A stretch of DNA of 64,000 bases, from assembly GCA_030770545.1 (NCBI GenBank), contig CM061091.1, positions 6,752,501 to 6,816,500 on the forward strand, written 5' to 3'. The position numbers and the translations under genes were made by a program. This document shows, one piece after another, positions 26,101 through 38,200 of this stretch (the first letter of the stretch is position 1; every line of letters starts with the position of its first letter). Source of the DNA: Macropodus opercularis. Taxonomy: Eukaryota > Chordata > Actinopteri > Anabantiformes > Osphronemidae. The notes under the pieces are model-generated. The model was not told the origin of the DNA. It saw only the letters and a list, made by a program, of their open reading frames with translations, and made no database searches.

Positions 26101-29100
26101 GAGAAGGCACAGTTTGTCCTGATTCGACAGATGAGGCTGCAGAGCAGAGCCCGCACTGCAGGAGTTGGGATTTAAAGGTGAATGGGGCCCCATGACTCCG
26201 TGGACTGTAAAGCTACACAGCTCTGTTAATTAATCATTCAGGAAGTAATGCCAAGTGTTATTTCTTCTTGCCTTTAACAAGAAACACCAAACAGAAAACA
26301 GACTATTAAACACCGTGTTAAATTTTAGTTTTTAACTCAGCTGCTGCTATAATGGTTAGGAGCTCCTCTGGTTGCATGGACCTGGAGGTCCTTGCTGTTG
26401 TCAGACAAAAAAGCAGGTTCGGCTTGTTATCGAGGCTGAAGAAATAGAACCTGACAAACACCTGTTGCTGATCAGACAGAGTCTGACAAAAAAAACCCAA
26501 CACCTACTAAAAGTAGGCTATGTTTTTCAAACCAACCTCCAGGACTTATTCATAATAAGAACATATTACAATCAATACTCTTTCCATCAGAGGAACCTGC
26601 CGAGGACAATCTTTTTAAGCACAACAGGTCAAAGCCACAGGGCTGAGAAAAACAACTCCTCATGCTCATTCATCACTTAATGATAAGCAAAGCATTCCTC
26701 TGGCACGCTGGTTGTGTGAATCACAGAAAACCTCATTCATCAGTAACGGACAGAGCAAGATAGAGCCTACAGTGCACTGCATTAGTACACGAGATGAGAT
26801 CACTCTGGTGTTCTCTCTGGCAGAGGGAGGGCATGGGGGACTGAGGATATCAGCTCTGCAGGGAATCTGAAATGTTAAAAGCCTCTGAGAAGCTCAACCT
26901 TCTCGCTGTGCACACACACACACACACACATCTTTTCACATTGTTTAAGTGCCAGCCTGCAAGAGTCCAGCACAACTCGAACCATTTACTACTATGCAAG
27001 TCAGAAACTAACCACCACATAGAGCAGCCAAGCAGACACTGTACTGTCAACAGCACGTTCTGCTTGGCTTCTCTTTGAATACAGGATCGTTAAAATACAA
27101 AAAAATCTATTATCATAAAAAGCAGGTCTCCTACTTTAATCCTACTTAAAGGTACAAATAAGTACAAACTATTCTTTCCACACTATCTCATGTAGCAAAG
27201 TTAATAAAGTGGGCTTTCAGTGCTGATATGATAATCTGTGTTTCCATTTAATATCATTTCAGATAAGCTGATTCAGAGGGTTTTAACAATGTTCATTTAG
27301 TCCAGGTCAAGAACATTACACAATGAAAATGAACAAACATTTACTGCATCATAAAGCACATTTTGGTACTTGATATGATAACGTAAATGCATAAAATGTG
27401 TTACTTTAATACAATAAAAGGAGGTTGTGAACAACACGTGTCAAATCCAAACAAATAAACGTGGACTTCTTGTAGCTAACTTTCATAATGCTATACTTAG
27501 AACTGAACAGAAATGGAAAACGGGGTCTGTAACTCATTAAAATTACTGTACCTAATATTGTGGATGTTCTTAAAATAAAACAGTAGCCACCTGATTCTTT
27601 TATGTAATAATACAGAGACAAAAATCTTTGAATTGAATTGAAACCTTGAAAAATGTGTTTATGAAAGATTTCTGTGTAAATTTGAGGAGCAGCTGCTGAA
27701 GTTTCTGCTTTCAGTCAGCCAAGTGCTGACCTTTAAAAAAAAGCACCACAGTATGTGGGGCTTTAAGATGGTGTCAATACTTTGTGAGTGTGTGTCTTGT
27801 TTTCATGAGGAAACGCATTAAATGTTATTAGGCGCACAGATAAAAAGCGTTTTTTAAATTATAGCCTTCATCACGTTAAGAACAAACTGTATGTGTGCGC
27901 ATCAGTCATCAGGTCATTTGTGTCTAACCAAGTCTGCGTTGACACATGACTGAACACAAGCATATCCTGCACCGTGATCCACGCCCTGTGAACTTAGCTT
28001 GTCTTTTAAGAAAGAAAACACCAGGACCCATCACTGTCACGGACACTGACTGACAATGGATCAGACTGACTGAACCTTACCTTTCCTTGTTGTCATCTTT
28101 GTGTTTGTCACATAATCTAGCAAGTCCAATATAACAACAGTTTGCAGAAGCAGCAGAATCAGAAGTAGAATAGTAGTTGTACTTACTGGGTGCTCTGGTA
28201 GACGTCTAACGAGCTGTTGAGCTCTTCCAGCTGTCCCATTAGCAACTGCAGGTTGGAGTTAACATAACTCAGCTCCAACAGGACCATCTCTTTAACTTTG
28301 TTGTTAGATGTAGCCCTGCATGCAAAAGAGAGACATGCAGAAAGAGAAAATACATATTAAGAAAAAGGTCATAAAACCTTTAAAATGTGCTTTAAAAAAG
28401 AAATGTGAGCTTTCACTGACAAAGCTAAACTTTTGTGCAGCTGATTATAAAGCAAGTGCTGGAATAATGGGCATCCTGAGCCTCAACCTTATGTGACGGT
28501 GCTCCGCTGAGCACCTGATTTACTGTAAAGCACACAACCATGCGCCATTATTCACACTGTAGCTTCACAGATTCCTATTGCATGACAGATTGGATGTGAT
28601 CTCACAGTGTACTCACTAATACACCGTGACAGCCAAAGCATCAGTAGAGTAGACACATTAACATGGTGTTTGTGAAACAACATTCCGCTAAATGTCAATA
28701 CCCCTCCACACTAGCACAAGTTATTCCTTTTCATGCCCACACATGTATTTCTTTGCTATTTCTCATAATGTTTTTATTTGTATGCCGTTTTTCTGTAACT
28801 ATCAAGGTGAGGAAGATGTAATATGTCGGGTTGCAGAACAAGGAAACACAGATAAAATCCTAAAAATAGATTCTCTTAACAACAGAGATAAAGCTCTAAT
28901 GATGCCTCTCAGGTGTGTGTGTGTGCATGAGACAAGGAGTTGTTCATTTTTGAAAACACTATCTGGACCCATGGTGCTAAAGTGGCACCTCCAGGGTCTT
29001 ATCTTTGTTTTGCAGTGAATCCTCGCACATCCTCCGTCAGTCCCAATTAACTGGACATGAATTTGACAGTGTTGAAATGTTTCACTTGGCAGTGCTATCC

Positions 29101-32100
29101 TCCTGTCCGTCACCTTAACTCTCTGCACAGTAAATCACTGTAACACTGAATAGCTTTACTTATTTAACTCACCTCTCTGGTCTACATTCGTTTTACCATG
29201 ACTTCCTTTAGGCCTAGTAAAGGGTTCTTGAAGAGGTTTGGCCTGTGGAATCCATTGGGGTAGACAAGGAAGAGATACTGTGGTTTGGACTGACTAGATT
29301 CTAGCTTTCTAGCTCCAACACTATTATTAATATTCAATTTATGAATCTAATACCATCTCACAGAGCGTGGGAATCTAAGCGAAAACCAATAAATGTGGTT
29401 TCCCCATCCTCATCTCTGAAAAGGCTTTTATAGTTTTTGACCTGAAAAACAGACCTTCTTTGGTACCGACTGGAGTTTCTTTACTGACAGAATCTTGCAT
29501 TTTGCTGCTTCTGATTCTCAAATGACCACCAGTATTCCAGCAGTACAAAGCTAGTTTGCATTTGCATTTAAAGCAACGCCACAGTGTTTTTTCTGGTGTA
29601 CTGTTAAAAGCAGTAAGCAAGACGAGATAAGAGCAGAGCAAAGAAGAGAACCGGTTTGACTAGACTACTCTCCACCTGCTGTTGATAGTGACAGGAATGC
29701 TAAACAGCAGAGAAAGAGGAGAAACGGGGCAGTGGGATGAACGGCAGAAAATGACAAAAGACACACGCTCTCGTTGTTTCCAATCCCTTTTCGTAAAAAG
29801 GGCCGCATAGCAAAATCCTGCATCATCATTTACGCAATTCTGGATTGTCTGTAACTGGGGAGCTGAGATTCTGCCTTTGGGCTAAAATCAAGGGCTACCA
29901 CAATCCTGTAAAACACACCCCGAAACACACCATGTGCACCGATAATCTCACAGAGCTTCCAATACATAAGGTAAAGTTAGTAGCAGACATGAAACTCTAA
30001 AACGCACCCAAGCTGTTCTCTGGGCTGCAGCTACAGTAGGCTGGGAAACGCACACGGGCTATAAACACTATCCAGTAGCCCCTGGCCTTGACCTAGTCAG
30101 AATATGTGAAGTACTAAAGGAATGTGGAGACATCTGGGGCTGATAGTAGGCTTAGACCAGACTATTAAACACATGGACATTCACTAAGAGACACAAACAC
30201 AACCATGTTATTCCCTCACCACAGTGTCTTAACATAAATGGAAAGAGAGATGATACGCTATCACTACTACAGAGAACAAAAGGGGAACACAATACCAGGA
30301 AGAACTGTGCAATTTAATACAATCCATCACAGTAGTCATATAATAAACTGCACCATGCGTTTCTGATCCTTTTCCATTTGCCTTTGTATGTGTTTGTTAC
30401 AACCTTGTTTTTTTCCATGTTTCTCTACTTTTGCTGTAGAAATCCTGTAATTAACTATAATTAAAGTTACAAAAAGATGACATTTGACACAGGGGTTTTC
30501 TGCCTCCTATTTTTGTCTCACAGGCAACTGAGGAAACTTTTTTTTTTTAAAGTGCAACAGGTTCTGGTGGCGTTGCTTTTAAAACAGTATGTCTTTAAAG
30601 CAAAACTTTGGATTCAAACAGGACAGCACCTTTTGAGAAGCAACTTGTAGCTCCGTCTGCTTTGTGTGAATGCACTGAAAAATGTCTGCACTTATGGAAA
30701 TCATAACAGACACTGATGTCAAGCCAGGATACTATTTCTGAAAACCCTCTAGCTCTAAAGCTGCCCAATGGGACTGCAAAATCTAAACATTGTGCGGAAG
30801 GCAACTATACAACTGCCAAAATGCACCTGCATCCTTTCAACAATTGTGCTACTTCAGTCAGCAATTAAAGCTACAAAAGGCTCTGCAACATGTTTACATA
30901 TGCAGAGGTTTCTTCCAAGCTAGATGTCACAGTAGTTCTTTTGTCTTCTGAGAACATGGAATGCTCCTTGTCCACATTGTTGTCAAATATCACCTGGCCC
31001 CTTGTTGTGAGTCAGGCATGACACACTGATGGAAGGTGTCAACCCAAACTTATCCTAACAACAACAGATCAGCTTCTGCTAAATGGAGGTCAAATACAGT
31101 ATAAAGCATAACTGGACAACAATACAGACAAATGAAGAACCGAGGCATTAACTTCACTACTCACTTCAGCAGGTTCTCAGCTCCAGCCCTCAATCTCATC
31201 TCTTTAATGATCTCCTGGTTCAGAGAGGCTCGCTGGTTCTGCACTTTGCTTCGTCCCGTCTGGGCAAACGGGTTACAACCCTGAGGCACAAAAAACACAT
31301 TCAAGTCAGCTGAAGATAAAAGCGTAAGAAAATTCAGTAAGACGAAAAACACAGGAAGCATATCATGAAAAAAGGTAAAATCCAATAAATCTGAAGGATG
31401 ATTTCCCCATTCGTTGGGAATAATAGGCTAGAATCAGAGGCAAACACTTTGATTTGATTTTTTTTATTCATGACAAGTTGGTCCAAAGCATTACATAATC
31501 CATTATTAATGTATAACTATGAGATCTAGTAAGCCAGTGTCTTTGTTCTTGTTTAAAGTTTTAATTTAAATCTAAAAATATCATGAGTTCAGGTACAGTC
31601 AAGACTTGACTTTAAAATAAACCTAGCGATGTTACTTTACTTTTATTTACTTAAGTTACAAGTGTACTGCATTTACACACATACACTCAGTATCCATTTG
31701 TCTCTATGTGGCCATGTTGTGTGCCCTTGACAGTATCACAAATACAAGTGACCCAGCCTTCCTAAGTCAACACGTTGTCATACTGTAGCACTGCAGATAA
31801 GCTGGTGTAAGACATTCATACTGACTGACTCACAGCACATCATAGGTGTGGTTTGTCTCTGTGCGTATATGTGCACAGAGACCAGTCAGCTCGGTAAAAC
31901 CAGTTTGTTTACTGTCCTCAGCAGGGGACACTTTGACAATCTACCTCCATTTGTGACTAAGTCTGAGGTCAGCAGCAGAATTAGCTTCAGTTTCCATTCA
32001 ACAATCTCAAAGTCGACGGTCAGAAGTCCTCAAAGTCATCAAACAGCATATACGAGTGGTAACGGACTCACAGATATGACAAGTGCTGTCCCATTTCCAT

Positions 32101-35100
32101 TTTCAATTTGATACAGTAAAGACTGGCTGACTCACGCTCAGCTGACCAGGCAATAGCTTGAGTCAGGTTTACAAACAACACTGGATGTTTCTGTAAGGTG
32201 TAATGTACCCAACAGGTCTGTGATTATGTAAACAACATCACATATAATTTTACAGAGTCTCTAAATTTAATTAAAAAAATAATTTTTTAAAAAATCCTGT
32301 TTTTAGTTATTAAACAGAGAAGAAAATTCATTTACTGACAAGGGCATTCAATCTGGAATTGCTGCTTTAATGGTCAAGTCAAACAGTTGAAACAGGTTGT
32401 CATTTACAACTGGACATTTATTACTTAATGTACAATGTTATTGTTTCTTGTACAAACACTTCAGTGACATGAAACTGTAATGATTAACTATTTATATTAA
32501 CAAACAACAGGAAAGGGTGTGTCTGCACTGCACTACGTCATTACATTATTTGAAGCATCAAAGTTAAACTATGTGTGTAGCAACGTAACCACGGCAGCAT
32601 GTTCTCGTGTTTATTATGTAGCATGAAACTCCAGCGCTAGCATCACAAGCACTGGGAACTGCACCCGTGCTATTGCCTGGCATGTACTGTACAGTACAGT
32701 ACTAGATGTTTCTGCAAGCGCACTAAATTCTTCATTAGGCAAAACAGAGAGAGGCCAGTAGATAATCACATCAAACACTAGATCATATTCCGTTGTTTGA
32801 CATAAGCAGTGGTACATGGTATAGCTGGGCTACGGTCATGACCCGGTTACAGAAGCATGACAGATAAATGTTTGCCTGCTCTGTAAATGTAAAGTGGGCT
32901 CTGCATTTGATATTTTTAAAGAAATATCAAAGAGAAGTAATGTGTGTTTACTTATGGACTTTACAAAGTGAATCCACTCTTTATACAGTAGCTTTGACAG
33001 ATTGTTTACAAAAGCCTGTGTTTCATTCATGCAATAAAAGACATCTGTGAACTTCCATAATAGACAATATTTGATCACAACTACATATTTCATATTATTC
33101 CATTACAAACTAGGCTGAGGGACTCTAAGTGCGTCTCTAAGTTGAGGGAGTCTGTCTGGTTTGTGAACCAGGACACATGTTGTCAATTTGTGTCTGTGGT
33201 CTGGCTGAAGGACGGCCGCACGCCAGATGCTACGTCAATGCCCTCTTTGGCTGAGGTGGATGCTTTTTGTTCTGCCATGTTTCCATTCTGCATGAAACAG
33301 AGTCAAACCTCCAGCTGGAGGTGAGCCAGTGGACGGTTGCAAAGGAAGCTCTGAACCACAACAGCTCCCGGGAGCATTGGTCAAATCCAACGAGGCCTTG
33401 TAAATCATTAAAGTCATTTTCACCCAAAGCCGGACACAAAAAAATGGAAGCAAAGATCATTTCGTTTCTACGTGGTTAAAATTTGACGAAATCTTTCCAA
33501 ACAGGCAAATCTAACTTGACAAAACGAGAACACAGAACATGTTGCACCGTGGTTTCTGCGAACGTGCAAAGCTGCAGATACTGAGAATGGCTTCTACGAA
33601 AAAGGAAAGTGTTCCAGAGGGTTCAATACCAATAAAAACAGAGGACAAGCTAAACATAACCACAGAGCGAGAGTGAGAACAAATAAATAAGAAGATGAAA
33701 ACTATTTGATTCCAATGTTATAGTAATAAAGTAAATTGTTTCTGACTGAGGAATTAGCTTCTATAGTCTCTCTTAATGCCTAGACCCTGGCTCCCACTGA
33801 CCTTTTCATAGAAACAGGAAGAGTCACACAGACCCTAAATCCAGACAGCATTCAGAAAGAGATTCAGGGGGATTGAAAGACACAAAGGCCCTGTTCAGAT
33901 GTCCATCTAAACATGCTTGTCTAGAAAAACACTCTGGTTGAGGACACCCGTATAAATGTTGAGGGAATGAGCCGCGGACCGTGGCAGGGCAGAGAAGGGA
34001 AAAACACATTAGACAATCACTCGGTCTCCTAGCTTCAAAACTTACAGCTCTACAGTAAACACGTTCAATCACCGATACACACAGAACTGGTCGGGGAGGT
34101 TCCACTGCTAGTCCGGAAGCAACGAATGCTAAGTGTGTAAAAACATCTTGCCATCTTATTTGCATAATGAGAAGGTTTAAACATCAAAACAGATACAACC
34201 AGGAAAAACACTACAAACATTTTCCCAACAAGATGATGCAGTTATCCAGAATTTCTTGCCTGTGTGCATCTTTAGGGTTGGGCTGAGGAAATGTTGACCT
34301 AATTTTTTTACCCGGTTAAATGTTACAGCACAAAAGTTGGCTAATCTGAAGTTTACCAGGGGGCATCAACAAAGCCTTCATCGTCAATTCAACACCCCCA
34401 ACAGATGACAGGGAAACTGAAAAAGGTTAATTATGGGATGTTTGGTCACTGCCCTTATCAGTAACAGCAGGAGATGCAGCTATTCTCAGAGCAACAACAG
34501 AGGCTTTTAGGAGTGGTTGGGGGAGGATGGGTGGGGGTCTGGTATCTACAGTCACAGCAAATTGCTTTTGTAATTAATTTAGCATTGGATGGAAGGTGAT
34601 TACACCCCCCCCCCCCCCACACACACACACACACACACACACGACACCTGAAGGTGACAGTGCTTTAGTTTCTGCTGCTGTTGGTGACACGTCACTTAGA
34701 GCTGCTTTTTACACCATGATGAAACAATGGTGTTAACATCTAAATAAATTAACTCGATACACACACTTATTTATTATCAAACTAACACATACATTACATG
34801 CGTTTTTATAAGTCAATCCAGCTTGAGAGCACGTACAGAGATGGCGGAACCCTGTCGTTTATTTGCCTAAAGTTAACCGCAAAAGTACCCAGCAATATAC
34901 TAATATGTATACAGATTAAATGTGAGAAGCTAAAATAAACAATTTTACAACTATTTGATAAATATGAAGCTTAGAGGGCGCAGTAAAAAGCCAAATGTGC
35001 TTGTTTTCCTACGTAGGAAGCATTTTAGTACAAAGATCCTGAAAACAGCATTTTAACGATAGTGGTTTTCGTCACATCACAAACAGTGATTTGTTCACCC

Positions 35101-35250
35101 TAAGCTAAAGTCATTATTTTTTATTTGGCTCTGTAAAATACGTTTGTGTACGTTAGGAGTGAAAAAACAAACAACAAAACTCACCTTTCTGAAATAGTTG
35201 TTGTCTCCTCCGCTGTCTTTGACGCCGTTTGGTAAAAGAGCGTCCGTCAT
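17171..35250 (-). CDS. rhpn2: rhpn2 (rhophilin-2, Rho GTPase-binding scaffold), 15 exons, complete
   Basis: Rhophilin-2 binds active RhoA and influences actin organisation at membranes. Coding exons, minus strand: 35250-35185, 31280-31165, 28315-28187, 25719-25644, 25153-25076, 24885-24761, 24666-24500, 23102-22915, 22823-22667, 21670-21551, 21452-21258, 20883-20807, 19406-19260, 18014-17859, 17425-17171. All joins are GT-AG and in phase, giving 683 residues against 686 in human. Domains: HR1/REM Rho-binding coil about residues 24-104 (starts GCNPFAQTGRSKVQNQRASL), BRO1 domain about 110-460 (includes IPLIALGLKETK and TFTHTPSYDMSPAM), PDZ about 514-593 with carboxylate-binding loop LGFTL at 525-529. 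The start matches human MTDALLP. The end SALY differs from human SSWY. For exon 9 I chose the donor at 22667 because it alone keeps the frame (DHQ-LGPNDDED). Confidence 0.95.
25720..28186 (-). other. rhpn2: rhpn2 intron 3
   Basis: A 2.5 kb intron bounded by donor GTAAGT at 28186 and an acceptor CAG at 25720. It contains a (CA)10 tract at 26911-26930. No supported gene lies inside; ORFs at 26318-26680 are short and without recognisable motifs. Confidence 0.6.
26911..26930. repeat. (CA)10 microsatellite
   Basis: Twenty bases of perfect CA dinucleotide in rhpn2 intron 3. Confidence 0.9.
28316..31164 (-). other. rhpn2: rhpn2 intron 2
   Basis: A 2.8 kb intron with donor GTGAGT at 31164 and acceptor GCAG at 28316. 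I see no supported coding or RNA gene inside it. ORFs on both strands around 28692-29128 overlap one another and carry no family signature. Confidence 0.6.
31281..35184 (-). other. rhpn2: rhpn2 intron 1
   Basis: A 3.9 kb first intron, donor GTGAGT at 35184, acceptor CCTCAG at 31281. It contains a palindromic GTACTGTACAGTAC at 32684-32697 and the C-run/(AC)12 composite at 34605-34642. A mildly CpG-containing stretch near 33200-33470 supports ORFs in several frames on both strands, none recognisable. Confidence 0.6.
34605..34642. repeat. C14 homopolymer followed by (AC)12
   Basis: A run of 14 C at 34605-34618 is followed without a break by AC repeats at 34619-34642, in rhpn2 intron 1. The length of the C run is prone to sequencing error. 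Confidence 0.9.
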
Positions 35251-38200
35251 CCTGAGGCTGTAAACTCAGACGATCGCCTAAGACAAAACAAGTCTGTTCA
35301 AAAGTGAGTAAAAAAAAAAACTGGGTTAACGCAAAGAGCTGGACGCTCAAACAGACCGCAGCTGCTCAACAGGTGAGTATCCTCTCTCCTCCGGATTTGC
35401 GACTGCTCTGATTTCCCGCAGCGCAGTCAGAGACGTTTCCAGGTCGGACCACAAACTCCGCCTATCAGGAAAAAAAACAGTAGAAGGAAATGGCCTGGGT
35501 GGTGCATTCACAGTCCGCCCCACAGCGCCGGACATCTGGGGCTTTCAGGTACGTGCGCTACAGCTCACGTAATGACTTAAAAATACCGTTTATACAACGC
35601 AAATCTTATTTTGCGGGCTGGCTGGCGCTGAGGTTACTAGGCCTGGTTGCACCATCTGGTGTACGCGCTGGCCCCGATCAACTTAGATGCTGAAATAGCT
35701 TGGCTAAGCCAATTGAAAGGAAACAAGTGGGTTAGGAAAGTCAGGTCACACTGTAACAAAACGAGACTACAGAGAACATATAAAGCGACTAAGTGCTAAA
35801 CACTCAGCATGACCTTTGTGCCCATTTAATTTACACTAATTAACAAAGTTTATATTTCAATGTAAATACTTAAACAAAGTTTGGGCCATTCATGACAATC
35901 TTTTATCTTTTAGGTGAGATGACAGTTAACCACATGCAAAGTGGTTTCCCTATAAAACTGTGGGACGCTCCCAGTAACCAAACCTGTTTTTAAAACTTCC
36001 TGCACACTGACAACAGAAAAGACACACAGTCATGCTGTTGTCGTACATACATACTGTTATCTGATGGTCATCACACTTGATCTTTGTTGTTGTCCCATCA
36101 ATGGCTTTATGTAATGCATCTGTTTTTTTTTATTAAATGAGTACAGAATAGTTAATGAATTAACTGATCTTTGTATGGTCCCATAAATAATAAAATGGGC
36201 TGTAGCTGATTCGCTTTTTCCAGTGAGAGGATCTGTGAGAGGAAGTGCTATGTGTAAGAGATACATCACCAGTTTGTAGTGGATAATGTTTAGCTCCTTG
36301 GTTTACTGCAGTCTGAGCCAAATGTGGAGCAACCGTCCGCAAGTGTGAGGCTGGTTTTGCCAGTTACGAAGGAGTTTACATCTCTATTTGTAGAAGAATT
36401 AGTTATTAATGTCAGGAGAGGATTATTCCTAACAACCAACACAGAGGTGAGATCGGTGACTGTGGGGTGCAGCGGTGGTTTTAACTAAGCCAAAGCCGTC
36501 GTTGGGGCATTTCTGCTTAAAGCCAGACAAAGATTTTTAGACCGTTGTTTTGTTTTTTACCTCATTTAACATCTGATTAGCCGAAAGAATTAGCTTCCAT
36601 TTAGCCAATGAATGTTGGAATGCGTTGTAAATTGCATTCTGATTATCTGCCCACCCTGGCATTTCCTTGCAAGACCTAAGGCGGTTAATTATTGTGTAAA
36701 GTTATTTTGAGGGATCTCACATTTAAATTCAAACATCAGACAGTTAGAGGTGAGTTCTTTATAATATATTGTTTGTAAAATAAACTTGAAATTGACTAAA
36801 TATGATAATTAGACATGCTGAAGTAATCACTGGTATCATTGCTTTATTGCGTCATCTACATATCAGTACATTAAACGCGTCATCATATAAAGTCTGAAGT
36901 GAGTATGAATCACTGTTGTTGTACTAAACAATATTCACCACTTGGTGGCGCCAGAGATCAATATATACACACTTAAGTAATTTATTTGGTTCATTTGTTT
37001 ATAACTCTGAATGGTCTGTGTTCCTTCTTTGTGCTTCTGTTTGATTTCTTCACAATCATAAATGCACTGTGCTGCACTCAACACACATTTAGCATTTGTT
37101 AAATGGATTGTCTGTCGTAGCTGGTTATGTGAATGAGGTGCTCTTTTAGTTTACCATTATGTATCGTCACAAATACATGTCAATAAAAACACCCAAGGTC
37201 TCTTTAAAATAAAACAATGCTTTACTATTTTGAGCTTCACTCTGAAAACATTTCAGCGCACATCTAACTGATGTCTACGAGCAATGGTTGTACCTCACAG
37301 CTCAGAATATGATAAACTCAAATTCAAAACTGAGCATAAATGAAGGGGAACCAGATGAGATGGTAACAAGGTGTATCTCCAACAATAGTCAATGAAATGG
37401 TGAGGTAACCAAAGAATGACAGACTGGGAGTGGATTGCAACACAGAAAGGCCACAGAAACAGTTCCAGGCTTGTAGACCAACCTACACCCTAACTGAAAG
37501 TATAGTGATAATTTATATGACATTTGACTGATGTCTTAAAATGCCTACTATGATAAACGTCCTTTTTTCTTAATATTAATAGGCCTTCTCATGGCAGACG
37601 TTTAGGTGGGTTTAGGTCCTGTTTGTTCAAAATTCCTGCCCTAAATGCACAGTCATGTATGTATTGCAAATGTAAAGTGAATGCAGGCTCTGTGATGCGT
37701 GTTTACACAAAAACACAAAACGCTGCACAAAAGACCGCATACAACCCAGCAAATACAACCCAGCAAATACAACACAGCCTTAATCCGTAGCTGTTAGTAA
37801 CTACACCTGAGCCTTAGCTACTGTGATGTGTCACCAACAGCTAGTTTTAATGTTTTGAAGTTGTGATTTATTAAATAACTTGGTGGCAACACCGACATTT
37901 ATTAATAATTACTCATTGTATGAAGGAGTCAGCTAATTAAAAGCAATACATTATCATAGTCATTGCAATGTCTATGTAAAGCCACATAAATGCTTGGTAT
38001 TAGCTTCATGCACAAAACTAAAGCATAATTGTAAAAAATTGTTCCCACTGACACTACGTACCGAGGGCACATAAGGTTAATATATTAACTGCTTGTGGGA
38101 GTGAACCCAGTAGCCTGGACTCATGGCTGTCAAACCACCTTCAGCACGTTGCAGAATTCTAATTCAGTGTTTTGCTACTGAACATGCGCTGTTTATATTC

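Noticed and set aside
33142..33479. Overlapping ORFs on both strands in rhpn2 intron 1
   Set aside because: Open in several frames because of locally higher GC; no known domain and no splice logic.
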